Shown: positions 50,506 through 59,908 of the stretch, piece after piece
Position numbering within the stretch: the stretch's first letter is position 1
Layout of the letters: each line of letters starts with the position of its first letter
NCBI RefSeq assembly: GCF_014699035.1
Contig: NZ_JACXAA010000002.1
Coordinates: 248,001 to 312,000 of the forward strand
DNA from: Spirosoma validum
GTDB lineage: Bacteria > Bacteroidota > Bacteroidia > Cytophagales > Spirosomataceae
Reading direction: 5' to 3'
DNA length: 64,000 nucleotides
The notes under the pieces: generated by a model
What the model saw: the letters and a program-made list of their open reading frames with translations, nothing else
Told to the model about the DNA's origin: nothing
Database searches by the model: none
Program-made: the position numbers and the translations under genes

Positions 50506-51132
50506 ATGCGACCGAACCTAAAATCATTCTGTACAGGATTGCTTTCCGTTACGTTATTGATGAGTTGCGGAGAAACGAAAGAAGAGAAAAAGAATGACGA
50601 TGAGGATGAATCGGTGTCGGCAGTGGGGGCGGTTGGTGCTCTCAAAGACATCGCCACCAGAGCCGGAGAGATGCAGAAAAACGGCCCCGTCGAAACGGTT
50701 AATTTCCGTTCGCTGAAAGAGTTGCTACCTGCTGATGTTGATGGTCTGGCCCGCAAAGAAGCTACCGGTGAGAAAAATGGCGCGGCTGGTTTCACGGTCT
50801 CGACCGCTACAGGCAACTATGCGAACGACGACAACAGCGAAACCATCGAAGTAAGCCTTGTAGACGGAGGTGGTTCCGTAGTGATGATGGGTTTAGCCGC
50901 CTGGTCGATGATTGAGGTGGACAAAGAAACCAAAAACGGATACGAAAAAACCAGTACGATGGGCGAGAATAAATCGTACGAGAAATACGATAATACCGAC
51001 GAATCGGGTGAGATCGCCTTACTGGTCAACAAACGATTTATCGTTACGGTAAAAGGAAAGGGTGTGAGCATGGATAAGCTCAAAGAGGCCCTGAAAGCTG
51101 TTGATCTGGATAAGCTGGCAGCGCTGAAATAG
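50506..51132 (+). CDS. hypothetical lipoprotein
   Basis: The 208-residue protein begins with a lipoprotein signal (GLLSVTLLMSC, acylated Cys at residue 21) followed by a strongly acidic-basic linker (GETKEEKKNDDEDES), which may act as an outer-membrane or surface sorting signal. The mature part has a small alpha/beta domain containing TIEVSLVDGGGSVVMMGLAAWSM and a repeated lysine-rich end. No known family is recognised. It is a single gene between the M1 peptidase and a perfect convergent terminator. Confidence 0.65.
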   Translation: MRPNLKSFCTGLLSVTLLMSCGETKEEKKNDDEDESVSAVGAVGALKDIATRAGEMQKNGPVETVNFRSLKELLPADVDGLARKEATGEKNGAAGFTVSTATGNYANDDNSETIEVSLVDGGGSVVMMGLAAWSMIEVDKETKNGYEKTSTMGENKSYEKYDNTDESGEIALLVNKRFIVTVKGKGVSMDKLKEALKAVDLDKLAALK

Positions 51133-51145
51133 CCGAAGTAATGAC

Positions 51146-51205
51146 ATACGTATCGCGGCCTTTAGTACTATCTTGCTAGAACGTACTAAAGGCCGCGATA
51201 CGTAT
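51146..51205. terminator. bidirectional 23-base perfect inverted repeat
   Basis: The arms at 51146-51168 and 51183-51205 are exact complements, including ATACGTAT at the outer ends. They sit between the convergent lipoprotein and fructokinase genes, with the right arm reaching the kinase stop. It probably ends both transcripts. Confidence 0.7.
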
Positions 51206-52152
51206 TACTCAAAATAGGTGTACAGCAATTGGCGATTAACTTTATCAGGAAGTGGCCCCTGTCGGGTTAACTTCATCTTCGCCATGGCTGCACCGGCCTG
51301 GGCACAATTGCCGGGTGTGTGGCCATCTAAATACGCGGTCAGAAAACCCGCCCAATAGGCATCGCCTGCGCCGGTTACGTCCACCACATCGATCTTCCTT
51401 CCTGGAATTCGTACTTGTTGCGCTCCACTTTCGTACGAGACCAGACTTCCATCGGCCCCCAGTGTCAGGCAGATGATGGTAGCGCCCATTTTATGAAAAT
51501 CATTTAGGACTTGTTCCGGCGTCTGACGTTCGCCATAGAGCCGTTCCACATCGTCCTCACTGATTTTTACCAGCGCTCCAGCTGAAAGATAGTCGGTTAG
51601 TACGCGCCATGCCTGCTGCCGGTCAGGCCAGATGCTTGGTGCATAATTGGCATCAATCGTAACCTGACAACCCGCGGCCTTCGCCCGTTTAGCCGCGTCG
51701 ACAATGGCATCCTGAGCCGGCTGTCGGCTCAGGGCAAAACAGGTCGTATGGAACAGTTGCGTTTTCGCCAGTAACGAGTCGGGAAGTTGCTCGGATTTAA
51801 TGCAGGAATCAGCGTGGCGATACGCTACAAAATCGGGCGTACCGGCTGTGCGTGAAACGACAACTATGGTGGTTGGTTCAGACGAGTCTGTCGTAATGTA
51901 TTGGGTTTCAACGCCCGATTCTTCAATTTGCCGGGTAAGGTATTTTCCGATACTATCATTGCCGACACAAGCAACCAAAGCGGCCTTGTTACCTAACCGG
52001 GCCATATTTGTAGCCATGTTGGCGGGGCTGCCACCCTGGTATCGACGAAAATCCAGCGCATCAATTAAACTGTTTGATACATGATGGCCAATAAAATCGG
52101 CCAGTAATTCGCCAACAGACAGAAGGGCGTAAGGACGTGGTGAGGGTATCAT
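51205..52152 (-). CDS. PfkB-family fructokinase-like carbohydrate kinase
   Basis: The 315-residue sugar kinase opens with YALLSVGELLADFIG, has the first PfkB signature GGSPANMATNMARLGNKAALVACVGNDSIG, and the second signature DVVDVTGAGDAYWAGFLTAYLDG with the catalytic Asp. The GGSPAN start and VTGAGDAYWAGF end are like fructokinases (ScrK). I start at ATG 52152 because upstream codons are in a 23-base hairpin. It is cotranscribed in order with an SLC45-like transporter, so fructose released from sucrose is a likely substrate. Confidence 0.85.
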   Translation of the reverse strand: MIPSPRPYALLSVGELLADFIGHHVSNSLIDALDFRRYQGGSPANMATNMARLGNKAALVACVGNDSIGKYLTRQIEESGVETQYITTDSSEPTTIVVVSRTAGTPDFVAYRHADSCIKSEQLPDSLLAKTQLFHTTCFALSRQPAQDAIVDAAKRAKAAGCQVTIDANYAPSIWPDRQQAWRVLTDYLSAGALVKISEDDVERLYGERQTPEQVLNDFHKMGATIICLTLGADGSLVSYESGAQQVRIPGRKIDVVDVTGAGDAYWAGFLTAYLDGHTPGNCAQAGAAMAKMKLTRQGPLPDKVNRQLLYTYFE

Positions 52153-52165
52153 GTAATGAAGTTCT

Positions 52166-52230
52166 GATTTTTGATTGGTGATTTCGGATTGACAATATCT
52201 ACATTGATCCGAAATCATCAATCAAAAATC
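52166..52230. repeat. 23-base inverted repeat between transporter and kinase genes
   Basis: GATTTTTGATTGGTGATTTC and on (52166-52188) pairs with 52208-52230 with one mismatch. It lies on the minus strand between the MFS gene stop and the kinase start, with no T-tract. Confidence 0.55.
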
Positions 52231-52240
52231 ATCAATAGAA

Positions 52241-53620
52241 TTAGTTTCCTCCTGGTTCAATCGGGAACGCAGCTTCTTCACTGGCTCTGTTCTCTTTCAC
52301 CAAAAAACAGGAGGCAGCGGCTAGCAGCAGACAAACACCGGCTAAAGCGAGTGCGTTACGTGGATCATTTTTCAATAGAGTCGGATAGAAGAGCCGGACG
52401 GTTAGATTATTAACAATCTGTGGAACAACGATAAATCCGTTGAAAATACCCATGTAAACGCCCATCCGTTCGGCCGGTACAGAACTTGATAGCAATACGT
52501 ATGGCATCGACAGAATAGAGCCCCAGGATAGGCCTACCAGAGTCATGCCGATAAAGAAAACATACTTGTCGTTAGACAGGAGCATTGACAGAAAACCCAG
52601 CCCGCCAATGGTCAGAAAAACGGCGTGTGTCGCCCGACGCCCGATCCGGTCAGCAATGGCTGGCAGGAAAAAAGAAATGCTAAAACACCCTACGTTGAAC
52701 ATGGCGAAGCATAAATTTCCCCACTCAATACCTTCCTGAAAGCCTGGCGATTCGGCCGTAGGGGCATTGAATGCATGACGAGCGACGGCCAGAGTCAGAT
52801 ATTGCCACATGAGTGGCAAACCAAACCAGGTGAAGAATTTGACCCACCACAACTGCTTCATGGTCGTGGGCATCTCCTTAAAGGCGTGGAAAATTTCCGA
52901 AAAAGCACCGCTAATACCACTGCCTTCCTGCTTCATCCGTTTGAACTCCTCCATGTCCTCTGGCGGATATTCATTCGTCGTGTACATCGTCCATAAAACG
53001 GCCAGTATGACCGCTACGCCACCAATATAGAAAGGATATTTGATGCTATCCGGAATCACGTTGGCGGCAACAACAGCGGTTGTCGTCAGGCCCAGGAGTC
53101 GGAAAATAGTAGGCATCAGGTTGGCCAGCGTTTGACCAAATCCGACGAAGAAACTCTGCACGGCAAACCCCAGATCACGCTGTTGGTCATTGAGTTTATC
53201 GCCGATGAACGCCCGGAATGGCTCTTGAGTAATGTTTAGGCCCGTATCCAGAATCCACATTAAACTGGCCGCCATCCAGAGCGCCGAGGAATTCGGCATT
53301 AGAAACAGCGCTAAACTAGTGCAGATAGCGCCGATGAGAAAAAACGGTTTCCGGCGTCCCCAGCGCGTCGACCAGGTCCGGTCGCTGATTGAGCCAATGA
53401 TCGGCTGAACGATCAGTCCCGTTATCGGACCAGCCAGCCATAAGATCGGGATATTGGCTTCATCGGCCTGTAAGTACCGAAAAATTGGGCTCATGTTGGC
53501 TTGCTGCAGACCAAAGCCGTACTGAATGCCAAAAAATCCGAAACTCATGTTCCAGATCTGCCAGAAACTCAGGTTGGGTTTAACTTTAGTACCTGGTTTC
53601 TGAATATTACCCGTTTGCAT
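52241..53620 (-). CDS. MFS sugar transporter, SLC45-like
   Basis: The 459-residue protein has 12 helices and the sucrose/maltose transporter style of the SLC45 and plant SUC families: SFGFFGIQYGFGLQQANMSPIF near the start, ITGLIVQPIIGSISDRTWSTRWGRRKPFF after helix 2, and IADRIGRRATHAVF after helix 8. Together with the downstream fructokinase-like gene this suggests uptake of a fructose-containing sugar such as sucrose. It is followed after about 10 bases by the 23-base inverted repeat, then the kinase. No hydrolase for the sugar is present in the window. Confidence 0.85.
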   Translation of the reverse strand: MQTGNIQKPGTKVKPNLSFWQIWNMSFGFFGIQYGFGLQQANMSPIFRYLQADEANIPILWLAGPITGLIVQPIIGSISDRTWSTRWGRRKPFFLIGAICTSLALFLMPNSSALWMAASLMWILDTGLNITQEPFRAFIGDKLNDQQRDLGFAVQSFFVGFGQTLANLMPTIFRLLGLTTTAVVAANVIPDSIKYPFYIGGVAVILAVLWTMYTTNEYPPEDMEEFKRMKQEGSGISGAFSEIFHAFKEMPTTMKQLWWVKFFTWFGLPLMWQYLTLAVARHAFNAPTAESPGFQEGIEWGNLCFAMFNVGCFSISFFLPAIADRIGRRATHAVFLTIGGLGFLSMLLSNDKYVFFIGMTLVGLSWGSILSMPYVLLSSSVPAERMGVYMGIFNGFIVVPQIVNNLTVRLFYPTLLKNDPRNALALAGVCLLLAAASCFLVKENRASEEAAFPIEPGGN

Positions 53621-53707
53621 GGATTATTGTATATTTAAAGAGTCATCATAGGTTTTTAGCAAAAGCCAACAATAATACATACTGATTTGCAGGATATAGA
53701 GATAATC

Positions 53708-53739
53708 TTGTCTTATTTTTTTGAAAAGACGTACTTTTG
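53708..53739 (+). promoter_or_regulatory. promoter of the BamA/TamA-like gene
   Basis: TTG (53708-53710) and TACTTTTG (53732-53739) are separated by 21 bases, matching the Bacteroidota consensus. The ATG at 53743 is only four bases after the -7 element, so transcription would begin at or just inside the start codon: an almost leaderless message. Confidence 0.55.
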
Positions 53740-53742
53740 AGA

Positions 53743-55179
53743 ATGTTTCCCAGAAAGTGGCTGGTCGTTATTTTTGTACTAACGGCGTTTATCTTCTCTT
53801 CTCAAACCGTCTTTGCCAACACGTCGGTTGATTCGACTCAGAAAGTCCTTGTGCGCTCGGTAACGCTCAAAGGCAACTACCGCACGCGCGACCGAATCAT
53901 TCTGCGGGAAATGTCAATTCACGTAGGTGACTCTATCCGGCTGACCGATTTAACTGACCGTGTGGCTTGGGATCGGCGTAATATCGAAAATACAACCCTG
54001 TTTATTACCGTCGATACGGAAACGCAGATTACGCCCGCGGCAGATTCGGCACAATCCCCTCAGCTTGATCTGACCGTTCTGATGAAGGAGCGATGGTACA
54101 TCATTGCGTACCCGGTTTTTGACATAGCCGATAGGAATTTTAACGAATGGTGGTACGACCGGGGTCGAGACTTGCGCCGGGTTATCTACGGCGGACGATT
54201 AAGTTACCGCAACGTAACGGGTACGAACGACCGGCTACAGGTTGGTGTTGAACTTGGGTTTCTACAACGTATTGGTTTGTCGTATTCAAAGCCGTACATC
54301 GACCGGGCGCAGAAAATCGGTTTGCGCGTCGATCTGTCGTACCAGACCAACAAAGAAATTCCCTATCGTACACAGTTTGATAAGTGGGTATTTACCCGGT
54401 CGGATGATGTTCTGCGGGAACGGGCGTATGCTGCGGTTAGTTTAACCCATCGGCGCGGACTCTACCACTACCATGGCTTCGATACCCGCTACAACCGCAA
54501 CACGATCGCCGATACTGTTGCCCGAATCAATCCCGACTATTTTCTGGACGGTCGAACGGTGCAACGCTACTTATCGATGAGTTACAGTTATCGCTACGAC
54601 AGACGCGATAACGTCGTTTATCCGTTGCAGGGGACGTTGTTTACGGGTATTGTTGGCGTAGCAGGATTATTGCCGAACGATAATTTTCATTTTCTGGAGA
54701 TGTCGGCCGCCATTACACGTTACTGGCCCCTGGGCGGCAAGTTTTACGCGGCCGGAAGCTTGCGGGGGCGCTCGACCTGGCCCGCTCGTCAGCCTTATTT
54801 TAACCTGCGTGGCCTCGGTAGCTCGCTCGACATGGTACGCGGCTACGAGCTATATGTAGTGGATGGTCAACGAACGGCCGTCTGGCGAAATAGCGTTCGT
54901 TATCAATTGTTTAACGTACGAAAACAGTTGAACTGGTTGCACGTTCGGCAGTTTAACACCCTACCCATTTCAGCGTATATCACTGCCTTTGGCGATGCGG
55001 GTTACGTTAGCAGTACGGTTGCTGAACAGTATCAAAGTCTACTGGCCAATCGGCTGCTCGTCGGGACGGGCATGAGCCTTGACGTAGTAACGTTCTACAA
55101 TTTAGTGATGCGCTTCAGCGGCACTATCAACGGGCAGGGAAAAACGGGTTTCTTCTTCAACCTGGCGCAGGAATTGTAA
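53743..55179 (+). CDS. BamA/TamA-type outer-membrane protein (Omp85 superfamily)
   Basis: Omp85 proteins assemble or translocate outer-membrane and exported proteins. The 478-residue protein has a signal peptide (ends TVFANTS), one POTRA-like domain at about 30-110 (VLVRSVTLKGNYRTRDRIILREM and following), and a C-terminal barrel with strands such as RYYLSMSYSYRYDRRDNVVYPLQGTLF and FNLRGLGSSLDMVRGYELYVVDGQ, resembling the family RGY motif. A single POTRA means it is not BamA itself. I take ATG 53743; TTG 53737 lies in the -7 element. Its substrates are unknown. Confidence 0.8.
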   Translation: MFPRKWLVVIFVLTAFIFSSQTVFANTSVDSTQKVLVRSVTLKGNYRTRDRIILREMSIHVGDSIRLTDLTDRVAWDRRNIENTTLFITVDTETQITPAADSAQSPQLDLTVLMKERWYIIAYPVFDIADRNFNEWWYDRGRDLRRVIYGGRLSYRNVTGTNDRLQVGVELGFLQRIGLSYSKPYIDRAQKIGLRVDLSYQTNKEIPYRTQFDKWVFTRSDDVLRERAYAAVSLTHRRGLYHYHGFDTRYNRNTIADTVARINPDYFLDGRTVQRYLSMSYSYRYDRRDNVVYPLQGTLFTGIVGVAGLLPNDNFHFLEMSAAITRYWPLGGKFYAAGSLRGRSTWPARQPYFNLRGLGSSLDMVRGYELYVVDGQRTAVWRNSVRYQLFNVRKQLNWLHVRQFNTLPISAYITAFGDAGYVSSTVAEQYQSLLANRLLVGTGMSLDVVTFYNLVMRFSGTINGQGKTGFFFNLAQEL

Positions 55180-55524
55180 CGTCAGGCTGCTTGTTTTATG
55201 GGGTGTCAGGTGCTTAAACCTGGCATCCTCGCGTCAGCAAAAGTGTCAGGTTTGAGAACTTGGTATCACATCGAGAGCCGAAATCAATATTGATATCCAT
55301 TCATCAACACCCCTGCACAATTCGACAGGTAGGTAACCAATCATCCGAATTCTGATGCGCTGGAGTATGCGCATCCTGTACATTTGACGAGTCAATCTGA
55401 CCAATCAATTGTTACGCCAATGTAGGCCTATTATCTTCATTTCCTGCCTGATCAGCAAGCCTTTGACGCTGCTGAGATTCTCGTTTTCTATTCATTTTCT
55501 TAACCGTTTAACATCCGTTCATTC
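55180..55524. other. 345-base intergenic region, no gene seen
   Basis: The stretch between the Omp85 gene and the SPFH gene has stop codons in all frames and no clear promoter. It shows a repeated GTGTCAGGT motif (near 55204 and 55245) and a short palindrome TGCGC...GCGCA near 55356. Nothing else is supported. Confidence 0.5.
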
Positions 55525-57486
55525 ATGGAATTTTTACCTCTTGTTTCGACATGGAGCTGGGTAATCCTGCTCTTTTTTGCAGTCGTTCTCTACAAATGGG
55601 TGCTGCGTTTTCTGTTTGGTATGGTCATTGTACCCGAAGACCGGATTGGCCTAATTACGAAAAAATACGTACTTGTTGGACCTGATCGTGGCTTACCCGA
55701 TGGACGTATCATTGCTACCAAAGGGGAGGCTGGTTATCAGGCGCAGACGTTGGCGCCGGGTTTATACTGGTGGATGTGGCCGTGGCAATACGGCATTACG
55801 ATGGAGCCATTTACGGTTGTACCGGAAGGTAAAATTGGACTGGTCTTATCGAACGACGGGGCCGAACTTCCGACGGGTAATATCCTGGCCCGGCGCGTTG
55901 ATTCGGATAACTTTCAGGATACCGAACGCTTTCTGACCAATAGCGGACAAAAAGGTCGGCAAACGGCCGTGTTGACGCCCGGAACGTACCGGATCAATCC
56001 GTACGCGTTCACGGTTACGATTGCGGATATGACCGTTATCAAAGAAAATAAGGTCGGCATTATTACAACACTCGATGGCGCTCCCTTACAACCGGGCCAA
56101 ATTGCTGGTAAGCACGTAGAGGGACACAATAACTTTCAGAACGTTGACTTTTTTTTGCAGAACGGGGGTAATCGGGGGCTGCAGCCACAGGTAGTACTGG
56201 CAGGTTCCTATTATATTAATCCGTGGGCGGTACAGATTGAAGAACTTCCGATGACCGAAGTCCCTATCGGCCACGTAGGGGTTGTAATCTCGTACATCGG
56301 TGAAGACGGAGAAGATATTACAGGCGAGTCATTCAAGCATGGTAATATCGTTCGGAAAGGGTTCCGGGGTGTCTGGATGGAGCCGTTGGGACCGGGTAAA
56401 TATCCCATCAATATGTACACGATGAAAGTTGAGAAAGTGCCAACAACGAATCTGGTGCTCAACTGGGCGAATGCCCGCACCGAATCGCACGATCTTGACC
56501 GCAATCTATCGACGATTACTGTTCGCTCAAAAGACGGTTTTCCGTTCAACCTCGACGTCGCGCAGATTATCCATATTCCCTCGACGGAGGCCCCAAAAGT
56601 GATTGCTCGTTTTGGTAGTATGAATAATCTGGTGTCGCAGGTACTGGAGCCAACCATCGGTAACTATTTCCGGAACTCGGCGCAGGATTCCGACGTGATT
56701 GCGTTCCTGAGTACACGGAAAGAACGTCAGGAAGCTGCCCGCGAACACATCCGGACTGTACTGGAGGTTTATAACGTCAATGCCGTCGATACGTTGATTG
56801 GTGATATTGTGCCGCCCGATAGCCTGATGAAGACCCTGACTGATCGGAAAATTGCGCAGGAAGAAGAAAAAACCTACGATACACAACGGATGGCGCAGGA
56901 AAAACGACAGGGTATGGAACGCGAAACAGCCTTGGCCGACATTCAGCGCGAGGTAGTGAAAGCGCAGCAAAGCGTCGAGATTGCGCAACGTACGGCGGAT
57001 GCCGCCGTGAAAAAATCAGAAGGGGAGGCCCGCAGCTTAAAACTACAGGTTGGCGCAGAGTCGGAAGCAACAAAAATTCGGGCTGAAGCCAATGCCGAAG
57101 CGCGTCGTCGACAAGCCGCGGCTGATGCCGAAGCCACCAAATTAACCGCCGACGCTGAAGCGGAACGGATTGCTAAAACAGGTACGGCCGAAGCCGAGAA
57201 AATTCTGGTCATTGGTCGCTCCACGGCCGAAGCCTATGAATTGCAGGTACGGGCCATGGGCGACGAAAACTTTACCCGTTTCAAAATTACCGAAGAGATT
57301 GGCCGGGGGCAGATTCGGGTTATCCCCGACATCATTATCAATGGCGGAGGTAACGGAGCCGATGGTTCGCTCAACGGACTGATGGGGTTGCAGTTACTGG
57401 AACAGATCGAAGCGCGTAAAACGGGTAAGCCCATAAAAATTGTCGACGTAACGAAACCCGTTGAGAAGAAATCAGGAGAGAAATAA
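55525..57486 (+). CDS. SPFH-domain (flotillin-like) membrane protein with N-terminal repeats
   Basis: SPFH proteins form membrane-associated oligomeric scaffolds. The 653-residue protein starts with a transmembrane helix (about 10-32). Three repeats follow, at about 35-95, 98-165 and 168-225, each like I/VGL(I/V)(T/S)x.DGxxLPxGxI...F...FLxNxGxxGxQ...LxPGxYxINP. Next come an SPFH core (about 240-400) and a long charged coiled coil (about 455-590) rich in Ala, Glu and Arg, ending in GGGNG. It resembles flotillin/YqiK more than stomatin. The repeats are atypical; their role is unknown. Confidence 0.85.
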   Translation: MEFLPLVSTWSWVILLFFAVVLYKWVLRFLFGMVIVPEDRIGLITKKYVLVGPDRGLPDGRIIATKGEAGYQAQTLAPGLYWWMWPWQYGITMEPFTVVPEGKIGLVLSNDGAELPTGNILARRVDSDNFQDTERFLTNSGQKGRQTAVLTPGTYRINPYAFTVTIADMTVIKENKVGIITTLDGAPLQPGQIAGKHVEGHNNFQNVDFFLQNGGNRGLQPQVVLAGSYYINPWAVQIEELPMTEVPIGHVGVVISYIGEDGEDITGESFKHGNIVRKGFRGVWMEPLGPGKYPINMYTMKVEKVPTTNLVLNWANARTESHDLDRNLSTITVRSKDGFPFNLDVAQIIHIPSTEAPKVIARFGSMNNLVSQVLEPTIGNYFRNSAQDSDVIAFLSTRKERQEAAREHIRTVLEVYNVNAVDTLIGDIVPPDSLMKTLTDRKIAQEEEKTYDTQRMAQEKRQGMERETALADIQREVVKAQQSVEIAQRTADAAVKKSEGEARSLKLQVGAESEATKIRAEANAEARRRQAAADAEATKLTADAEAERIAKTGTAEAEKILVIGRSTAEAYELQVRAMGDENFTRFKITEEIGRGQIRVIPDIIINGGGNGADGSLNGLMGLQLLEQIEARKTGKPIKIVDVTKPVEKKSGEK

Positions 57487-57549
57487 CCAGAAAGGTATGT
57501 TGCCCCGCCTGCTTTTATGCGTATGGAAGTCTAGTGTGACCCGGCTGGT

Positions 57550-57605
57550 GTCGTATGTATATAGAAGAGAATGAACTCTATAAACATACGACCCCGCTGG
57601 GGTCG
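57550..57605. repeat. two overlapping hairpins after the SPFH gene
   Basis: GTCGTATGTATATAG (57550-57564) pairs with 57578-57592 with one mismatch. The shared CGAC also closes a second stem, CGACCCC/GGGGTCG (57589-57605), so the two cannot form together. Confidence 0.45.
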
Positions 57606-57691
57606 CACCAAGTGGCTGGATTAAACCCGCCATATAAACAGACGTAGTGATGAATCTTACTGGTTGTCTGATTCTTATAAGTAAAATTCGA

Positions 57692-59617
57692 TTACTTTTT
57701 ATCACCAATCGTAATCTCCTTTTCCTTGTAACCGCCCCGTGTGGATAACAATTTGACTTTCACTTTGATTGGCCCCGGCTGGTTGAGCTTGACCCGGAAC
57801 GTCGCTTCCTTTTTCTCGCCTATGTTCGTATAGCCTGCATAAATGGTTTTGTCCACCAGCTCGGGTTGCGTGATTGTTACTTTGGCATCCTGGAAGCCTT
57901 TCAGCAGGTTTTTGTCAATATCCAGCGTAACGCGGTCTTCCGGCACCATCTTAATTCGCTTCGCTTGTTCCAGCGCTACGGGCAATTTTCCCGAGTTAGT
58001 CCAGGTTACTTTGACTTCGTACTCGTTGTTTGCCAGAGGCTTTATCGTTACGTCGGTCAGATCAATTTGCGGCAGTTCTTTTGCCATCGCCAGATTAAAA
58101 CGCGATTCTTTTGCAATCCAGTTTTCCAATTGCCAGGCCGGACCGTTCTGCGCGAAGAATTTGGGATGAAAGCCACCAAGTTCAACTGCGCCCAGTTGCG
58201 GGTGCGTGAATTTTGTCCAAGGCTTGAAACCTCGTTTACCGTTGGCTTCATCGTCCCACATCAGGCCATCGTATTCGTCGTATTCACCGTCGCCATCGTA
58301 ATCTTTCATAGCACCCCCGTTCCATAGCTCATCGCCGTACCAGACCGAACCGTACTGAAAATAACCGAAATCCGGACCATGCCCGAACAAAGGCACTGCC
58401 TTGGACGGGTCGCCTGTTACGCGATCCACTTTGCTACGGGTATTGTAGACTTCGTACACGTCGCCTGCCCACGGATAATTTGTGAACGAGAGTCCCAGAC
58501 TGTCCATGTGTTTGTAGATGGCCAGATCCTGTGGGAACATACTTTCGGCGCTGGTCGAGGTGGAGGGTGGGCGTAGATGCATGGGTACGCGTGTGTCCAT
58601 TGAGTTCACGACGGAAATGTTTGGATGCCCCATGAGCCAGACAAACGTAGCGCGTGTTTCGGGTTCGCTAAGCGGGTAGTCGCTGGCACCTCCCTGCGTG
58701 TAGCCCCGGTTTGTAAAATCACCGCCCTGATCCGGACGCCAGTTTTCGGGATAATTGCGGTGATTGTCTAAGCCGCCAATGCCGTCTTCGTTGTATTTTC
58801 CATCGCCGTCGTTATCAATGCCCTCGGTATAAACCAGCCAGTTGCCCTGACCCTCACGTACTTTTTTCATCAACCTTCCCGATTTGTCCCTGGGGTCGAT
58901 CACGAAATCCGCTTTTTCTAATTCCTCTTTCGTGGTAGCCTTTTTCCGAATCTGGTAGATAATACCATCGCCATCAAGATCGTCTTCCGCATCTTCATCG
59001 AACAGCCCGTCCCGATCATCGTCGCGCGGACGTAGTGAACTGCGGTTCCGTTGCGCTGTAAACAAATACATGGTCGCGCCATCGGGGTTGTTCTGCGGAC
59101 GTAGGTAAATCGTTTTGGTATCCAGCAGTTTCGTGATCGACGCATCTTTTCCGTAGTTATCCAGCAGGTGTTTAGTCAACCACAGAACCGCTTCGCTGCT
59201 CGTTACTTCGCCACTATGCCGACCACCTTCAAAATAGGCTGCGGGCTTATCAGTATGCTTACCCGTTTTCTTGTTCGTCAGCGTCATTTGCAGAATTGGC
59301 CGGCCTTCGTAGCTCTTCGCCACTTCGTACAGCTCCACCAGATTTGGGTACTGTTCAGCCCATTTCCGGCACCAGCTATACATCACGTCGGGGGTGTGAT
59401 ACGTATCGAATGAGAGCGTGTTACCCATTACGTACTGCACCTCCTTGAATTGATGTTTCTTGAAATAACTGATGCCGTGCCGATCGCCTTTTACGGTATA
59501 GAACTTACGGGCGGTGTCCTGCTCAGGCCATTTTTCTTCAGTACCATAATAAGACTTTTGAGCGTAAAGAGCTGATGACCAAATAAAACAGAGTAGAAAC
59601 GTACTGAATCTGTTCAT
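57692..59617 (-). CDS. secreted M14-family zinc carboxypeptidase
   Basis: M14 enzymes remove C-terminal residues with a zinc bound by His and Glu. The 641-residue protein has a signal peptide (ends ALYAQ), then the zinc motif GGRHSGEVTSSEAV (HxxE) near residue 133, NNPDGA with an Arg-like substrate region after it, and NHRNYPENW. Acidic inserts (RDDDRDGLFDEDAEDDLDGDG; DNDGDGKYNEDG; DYDGDGEYDEYDG) have DxDxDG-type calcium-binding loops, unusual in the family's core. A C-terminal beta-sandwich (about 530-640) follows. It probably degrades peptides in the periplasm or outside the cell. Confidence 0.88.
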   Translation of the reverse strand: MNRFSTFLLCFIWSSALYAQKSYYGTEEKWPEQDTARKFYTVKGDRHGISYFKKHQFKEVQYVMGNTLSFDTYHTPDVMYSWCRKWAEQYPNLVELYEVAKSYEGRPILQMTLTNKKTGKHTDKPAAYFEGGRHSGEVTSSEAVLWLTKHLLDNYGKDASITKLLDTKTIYLRPQNNPDGATMYLFTAQRNRSSLRPRDDDRDGLFDEDAEDDLDGDGIIYQIRKKATTKEELEKADFVIDPRDKSGRLMKKVREGQGNWLVYTEGIDNDGDGKYNEDGIGGLDNHRNYPENWRPDQGGDFTNRGYTQGGASDYPLSEPETRATFVWLMGHPNISVVNSMDTRVPMHLRPPSTSTSAESMFPQDLAIYKHMDSLGLSFTNYPWAGDVYEVYNTRSKVDRVTGDPSKAVPLFGHGPDFGYFQYGSVWYGDELWNGGAMKDYDGDGEYDEYDGLMWDDEANGKRGFKPWTKFTHPQLGAVELGGFHPKFFAQNGPAWQLENWIAKESRFNLAMAKELPQIDLTDVTIKPLANNEYEVKVTWTNSGKLPVALEQAKRIKMVPEDRVTLDIDKNLLKGFQDAKVTITQPELVDKTIYAGYTNIGEKKEATFRVKLNQPGPIKVKVKLLSTRGGYKEKEITIGDKK

Positions 59618-59908
59618 AAAGAGTGGTTAAAAAGAAAAATGAGTGGAGTCGTAAATAGCAGACGATATTTTGAGTTAGCAATTTATGGATGATTTTGAGT
59701 TTAGTGCCAATTGCCGAAGAATCTATTAAAAAAGAAAACAAAACCAACTTTAATTGCTAAATCCACGATGGAATCGCTCGCTGAAGACCTGCCTGACAAA
59801 AAGAAAAATATTAAAAATGAATTAAAATGGTTGGCCTCTACAGACTGCCCCTTTTCCGTTTTTCTTACATTTGGTAGCCATCTTGCTTAGCGAGCTAATC
59901 ACATTCGT

